Below, in pieces: positions 59,015 through 64,000 of a stretch of 64,000 nucleotides of DNA. A program made the position numbers and the translations under genes. Source of the DNA: Trametopsis cervina (lineage: Eukaryota; Basidiomycota; Agaricomycetes; Polyporales; Irpicaceae); NCBI GenBank assembly GCA_022385755.1, contig MU278354.1, positions 698,805 through 762,804 of the forward strand, read 5' to 3'. Each line of letters starts with the position of its first letter. Position 1 is the first letter of the stretch. The notes beneath the pieces are model-generated. The model was not told the origin of the DNA. It worked only from the letters and a program-made list of their open reading frames with translations, and made no database searches.

Positions 59015-61270
59015 CTACTTCTCAACGTCATGGTGCTCGGCATGTGCACGGTCGGCATCATATCTGCAACAGGGACCGACGTAAATGAGTCGACAGCGCA
59101 AATCGGAAGCGAAGCGTGGGGGGACGTACAGCTCATCCTGTGCCTCGTCCGTGTGGTCCTTCACACGCATGTGGATCATAGGGAGCGCGAACACGAGGCC
59201 GCCGACGAGCAGCGCCCAGGTCGAAATGAAGATGTTCATGAATCTGCATGCGCAAATACAGCCGTGCGCACGGTCCATGTGGTCAGTGCGAGGAGAAGCG
59301 GATAATGTGGCGCTAAGGTACGTACGGCAGTCCGACGGCATCCGCCCGCCACACGCCCGCGGCACCGGCACTCTGCAGCGATTTGTCTGACGAGCAATTT
59401 GTTTTTGTTAGAGGCAACATTGGATGCGGGGACACGATGGGACGTACAGAAGCCGGCGAAATGCGCGAGCTTGGCGGGGTTGTTCGACATGGCGCCCATG
59501 AGCCAGTATGACGCGGTCTGCCACATCGAGTCGAGCAGCCCGCAGGCTACGTACAAGAAGGCGCGTCCGATGTACGCGCGGTCGAAGACGTCGATCTTGT
59601 GGTAGTCGGGTGCAGTAACCTGTTCGCGGGTGTATTCCCTGGATAGGCACGAATTTCGATCAGGGCTGCGGCCTCGATAGAAATATAAACGTGGTACAAA
59701 CGTACTTTTGGTAGAAATACGCCCAGGTGTGCACAACGAAGACCATGATGACGAGGACGGACCAGCCTGCAAACGCACGCAGCCTACGGCTGAGGCGTGT
59801 ATTATCGAGGAGGATGCCGATAAGGATAGAGCCGATAATCTGCGAGGACCAGTAGAGCAGGTTGTTCAGCGAACGCGCACGGATATTGAAAATCGCCCCG
59901 TTGAAGTCGTTGAATTCTACGTGTTGCCATCGCCGTTAGTTCCAATGCTCAATGCGGGTAGGAGCCAGCAAATAGACTCACGCCAAGTGTAGAACCAGTT
60001 ACTAGCGAAAAACATAGGGAAGAGAAGAACAATCCACGGGTCGGTTACGAGCGCGATGTAGAGGCTGTAGAACTCGGTCTTCCACGACGGGCGATGCGAG
60101 ATAATGACCCGCGTGCCGTCGGACCTGACCATCTTCGTCGGGTCGATCATCAAAAGCGGGATGACGACGCCGATGAGAGTGAGGACGAGGAAGCCAATCT
60201 AACGGAGAGACGAGAACTGAGAACGCGGAAATGGGCAATGCGGAGAGGACAACGCACGTATGTTCCGTTACCGACTGTATGGTGTATCGAAGAGGAAGAT
60301 CAGCGGTCAACTCATGTTTGAAGGATAGATGCTTCGTGCTCACCGGAGTTGGCCTATTACACAGTAAAAGAGAATGAAATCCATTCAGTACATGTTCGGG
60401 AACAGAGTGCAAGCAAAGATGATGAGATAACAAGCAAGAAGACGTCGCTCTTCGCATGGCAAGGCGGTTCAGAGACTCCCACGCACGCTGGTCCGGCACG
60501 CACTTCCACATGCAATATCTGCAGCCGAAGGACAAACACAGATGGTCAAGCTCACCTCAGAATTAAAGTTCTGTCCAAGCGAGACAGACGCGCCGACGAC
60601 ACCTCCGAGGTTGAATATTGACCAGAAGATAGCGATAAACTTGCCCTTCTGGTTCTCCGTCGGGTACGCCAGCATGAGCGAGCCCTGCGCCGTCCACAAA
60701 AGACCAGCACAGATACCGAGGATTGCGCCAGCCGTAATAACGAACGCGCCTGCACCTGGGTGGATGTTGATGGCACTACATTCCGTAACAAAATGGAGGG
60801 AAGGTTAATAAGGTGATTGTGGCGGACCGATATTATGATGGACGCACAGATACGAGCCGATGTATAGAGCGTAGCCAAGACTGCCTAGAAGTAAGGTCAG
60901 CTTGGAACCCAGGACATTGTTGATAGAGCTGTGCAAAGGGATGTCAGTACGCCCGTTATTGCGTTAGAGGAGACCTCACTCACCCGGCAAAGAATGCGAA
61001 GAATGCAAAGGTTGAGTACAGCGCGACGTTCGCATTCGCGCTTGTCGTCGCGGTGACCTGGCCACCTCCTCCTAGGCCGTTCAGAGCATTGAATAGACCG
61101 GGGCACATGAAACAAACGAATCCGAGCAATGCGATCTGCGTGGTCGTGCTGTGGTAGAGTCCTTTGAAACCCGCCGGCTGGTGGTACTCCTCACGAGGAA
61201 CATGGCTCGCTCCGTCATGGGAGCTGTCGCCCGTAGACTCCTTGCGCAAGGACGCTGTGTTGTCCGCCAT
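59015..61270 (-). CDS. UNC93-like (DUF895) MFS membrane protein, copy 2, intact
   Basis: Eleven exons: 61270-60984, 60928-60848, 60775-60556, 60352-60343 (10 nt), 60274-60258 (17 nt), 60198-59982, 59916-59706, 59638-59448, 59386-59326, 59243-59130 and 59063-59015, in phase for 485 residues. An in-frame ATG lies at 61309. Eleven or twelve membrane segments include TTQIALLGFVCFMCPGLFNA, NVLGSKLTLLLGSLGYALYI, AFVITAGAILGICAGLLWTA and FIAIFWSIFNLGGVVGA. The tiny exons 4 and 5 supply ANS and VGNGTY in a loop. Related to UNC-93 of animals, an MFS-like protein that regulates a potassium channel; fungal members are thought to be membrane proteins with unknown substrate. It is the inverted, uninterrupted paralogue of the gene at 36.8-39.0 kb, with identical intron positions. 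Confidence 0.9.
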
Positions 61271-62666
61271 GTCGAGAGAGAGTAGAGAGACAAGGGATGG
61301 TAGAGGCAAAGACTGAGCCAGGCGCAGGCTAGAACTTGTTTATGTATTTATATATCGAAGTGACGCCCCGAATGGGCGTTAGGTGCGGCTGTATGATGGA
61401 GAGTCATGCGTCCGTGCGACTGCCCGTGTCCGGACACGGAGCCAGGTGGACGAGGTTCGCGAAGGTTTGATAAAGGACCGAGATAATGTGCGTGCGATTG
61501 AGCCTCGTTCGAATCGACGGCTTCCAGGTGAGCTGAGAGCAGGGCTTGTTGCCATCGCACTGATCGACCGCTGCGTGGTGCCCTGCATACGAGGCTTGCG
61601 CACCGGCGACCAGAGGTATTTCGGTACGTGCTAGTCGCTTCGGCTGTCGAAGGTCGTGTGAGAGCGCATCAGGCAGCGTCACGCAACGGCATAAAGTATA
61701 CGGCCTCTGTCTCGCCGCGTGGAGGCTACAGCACGCATGTGCGCGAGCCTCACCCTTGACGAGTTGGCACAGTGTTGGCACGAACTAGCGAGCCTGACGC
61801 GGGTCAGCTGGACATCCCACCACGCAGTCGACTTATCCACCACGAACGCGTGCAGCTCATCGTCCCCCTAGCGTACTAAGAGCCACGCACCTCCTAGCAC
61901 GTTGCTTTCCAGCTTCTTTGATATCGTCGGTGTCCTAGGCAAGACGATACTTTACCTTCAGTTACTCAATGAATTCAGATAGCACGACGTCGCCGTCACG
62001 GCTGGACCGATAGTGGCTTGTAACGTTATGGCCATCGCAGGGTAATTGCAATCGGTGTGTTTAGTTCGCGGTACCGCATGCATCGTGTTTCGGCCCCTTG
62101 GAATCCTGCGTGGTCGAGGGGTCTCAAACAGTGCGGCAATATGGTAGCAGAGGTCGAAGAGGTTCGCTCTAAACCCGGCACCGTAACGCGTCCTGAATTT
62201 GATTGATTTGATGCGCTCGTCCAATTCAGGCGTTGATAGGCTCGCCCCTTGCTAAGGTCACATCTGGAGGATGTGTGCACTCAAGCAGCACCCTAGCGAC
62301 TATTTCAGAGCTCCACGACGACAGCATCACTAGCAGTAGCAAATCATTCTGGCAGCTTTGACGTGAACGACTGGCCAGAGCCGTCCGAAAGGCTGCGGTC
62401 AAAGCTTTAGTGTGATGTACGTCGCCGCCTATCTTTTACATAGATTTTGGGGCTTGAAACGATTACGTGATGTGTGAAACCACGACTTCATATATACTGA
62501 CAGGTCGGTGTCTCTTGCGCTGTCGCCGTTACTAACATCATTTGGTTCGTATTCCCTGTCTTCGCACAAAGCTCACGCATTGAACGATACAGCTAGCATT
62601 GTGACAAAGCACCGGAAGCAGGAAGTCTCCCGTACTGGCGCGCGCAAGGATACTGGCGACGAAATA
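61271..62666. other. 1.4 kb without a confident gene
   Basis: Upstream regions of the UNC93-like gene (left) and the F-box gene (right). Frames of 70-125 codons on either strand show no domain. The F-box reading frame stays open back to 62508. Confidence 0.4.
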
Positions 62667-64000
62667 ATGACGAACCAGACTTCAAAGGAAGATATTTCTA
62701 GCGACGAGTCGAGTGAGCTCATGGACTCTGGCAACCGCGGCGACGGTGCCGTACCAGTTGCAAAGCATGCAAAGCCCGCGCGTCGGAGGAAATCGAGAGC
62801 GAAGAACGTAGTTGTTGAGCTCCCTCTTGATGTACTGTATGAGGTATGTATCTTTCTCAACTTAACGCTGTATTCTTCTATGAATTAACAAACACAATGA
62901 AAAGATCCTTCAACTGGTGCCTCCCGATGACCTCCTAAGCGTTGCTCGTACTTCACGACTCTTCTGGAGCATTCTCTCATCTTCACACAGTCAGGGGCTC
63001 TGGCGGGCGTCGAGAAAGAACGAGAGGCTATTTGATAAAATAGAGATACCAGATCCTCCTTCCCATGTCACTGAACGGCGCTGGGCGTACCTATTATTTG
63101 GACGATTAAGATGCCACGTGAGTACCTGTTCATCTAGTCCTATGCATATATGGCCTAACAATGGATTGAGTCATGCGATGCTCCCTGGTGCTATAATATC
63201 ATGTTTTCGCTGCTTAGACGGTCTTGCCTGACGTGCATGGAGAAGAAGTAGGGTACCCATTCCGTCGGGTCATCTCATCTATTCTGACAAGCGATAATCC
63301 TAGTCTCGTCTTGTCAAGCGAATTATCCTCTGTGTCCCGTCATTATGACAAAAGGATCCTAGACTTCATCCCGTATGTTGATTGTCAGTGCCTACTAAAG
63401 TTACTAGTCAAATCTTGTCCACGATCACTGACTGACTGGCTCCAGTTCCAGCTGATAGTCACCTGCAAGAGCATACAGCAGACACTCGGTTCTACTGGAA
63501 GGACGACGTGTATGCGATGATACAGCAGCACGGCCGTCTAGTTAACAACGTTCGTATGGGGAAACGGGGTGCCCTGAATCGGCTCGCATTATTTGAGGCA
63601 AGCCGGGTCAAACTTGTTTTGGAAATGAAAGAGGTGAGTTCATCTGTCTGCCAGAGCCATTGCGCTTATCTACTCACACTCACTTTGATCTATAGTTTGA
63701 TTCCAAAATGCGGAGTTGGATAGCCAACCTTCAGGAGGAGCAGTGCGAAGAGTATGTGCTCCTCTCCCTTTTTGTCCCCCTCTACTTACAACAGTCTTCA
63801 AATGGCAGAATCAGAAGGCGGCTCGCCCTACTGGGCTGGACCCCCGATGAGATACGTGACGCATCGCTAGATGCCGACATGTACAGGATAACACTCTTAA
63901 CGAATCGCTGTGAGCATATATGAAGCTATTTATGCATCATGACGGACAAACTGATGAGGGCTGCAGCTTGGAACTTACTGCTCACCACACTTGAACATCG
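62667..64000 (+). CDS. F-box protein of the mushroom family with CxxC knuckle (partial, runs off right edge)
   Basis: Exons seen: 62667-62843, 62904/5-63117, 63171-63247, 63304-63383, 63479-63633, 63696-63751, 63809-63909 and 63967 onward (open at the edge), about 296 residues so far. After a Ser/Lys-rich start, the F-box is VVELPLDVLYEILQLVPPDD and LLSVARTSRLFWSILSS, with GLWRASRKNERL following. A cysteine knuckle is assembled from RLRCH, SCDAPWCY and RRSCLTCMEKN. The later part (YWKDDVYAMIQQHGRLVNNV, MGKRGALNRLALFEASRVKL, RRRLALLGWTPDEI) is the tail typical of a large Agaricomycete F-box family. Such proteins act as SCF adaptors; the target is unknown. The acceptor of exon 3 (after GATTGAG) was chosen because it alone gives the knuckle in frame. 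Confidence 0.82.

Overview
The window is nuclear DNA of a filamentous basidiomycete. Genes are dense and cut by many 50-60 nt introns with GT..AG ends, including exons of only 3-17 nt. The conserved proteins are fungal, for example a DASH subunit (Dad1), Ugo1 and Sgt2. The dynein heavy chain is split into a separate tail gene, a trait reported for Agaricomycetes, and there is a typical mushroom F-box family member with a zinc knuckle. I infer an Agaricomycete, possibly Polyporales; the order is a guess. All exon models were built by eye from splice signals, reading phase and remembered family alignments. Phases close to whole codons in every model described as complete.

Layout: 1-340 MYND protein (partial, -). 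653-2298 Prp19 (-) and 2614-3882 Sgt2 (+) diverge. 4114-4191 tRNA (-). 4275-5376 HAD phosphatase (-). 5.4-7.5 kb purine-rich DNA with no firm gene. 7472-8652 repeat protein (-). 10.6-12.5 kb fungal single-pass membrane protein (+, 5' end unresolved). 12761-13517 beta carbonic anhydrase (-). 14308-17412 RINT1/Tip20 (+). 17591-20619 MCM3 (-). 20.6-25.3 kb is gene-poor but holds a six-exon gene for a 55-residue secreted Kex2-type repeat peptide (22008-22459, -). 25326-27512 Prp17 (-) and 27725-29917 Myb/zinc-finger factor (+) diverge. 30475-32116 Ugo1-like carrier (+). 32608-35635 peroxisomal-type ABC half transporter (+). 36058-36397 Dad1 (+). 36775-39002 UNC93-like protein with a one-base frameshift (+). 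39294-43458 dynein heavy chain tail (-). 45593-46764 ChaC (+). 47076-48822 BCKDH E2 (+). 48977-50437 F-box-like protein (-). 50921-53866 cullin-4 (-) and 54156-58591 CAND1 (+) diverge. 59015-61270 intact UNC93-like paralogue (-). 62667 to the right edge, F-box protein (+, partial).

Most genes are housekeeping: splicing (Prp19, Prp17), replication (MCM3), ubiquitin ligase control (cullin-4 with its exchange factor CAND1, plus F-box proteins), chromosome and nuclear movement (Dad1, dynein tail), Golgi-ER traffic (RINT1), organelle membranes (Ugo1, ABCD), and glutathione, CO2 and branched-chain amino acid metabolism (ChaC, carbonic anhydrase, BCKDH E2). The least ordinary element is the micro-exon peptide gene in the gap between MCM3 and Prp17. 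It encodes a signal peptide followed by repeated Gly/Ala-rich units ending in Trp with Lys-Arg cleavage sites, and no similar gene is evident elsewhere in the window.
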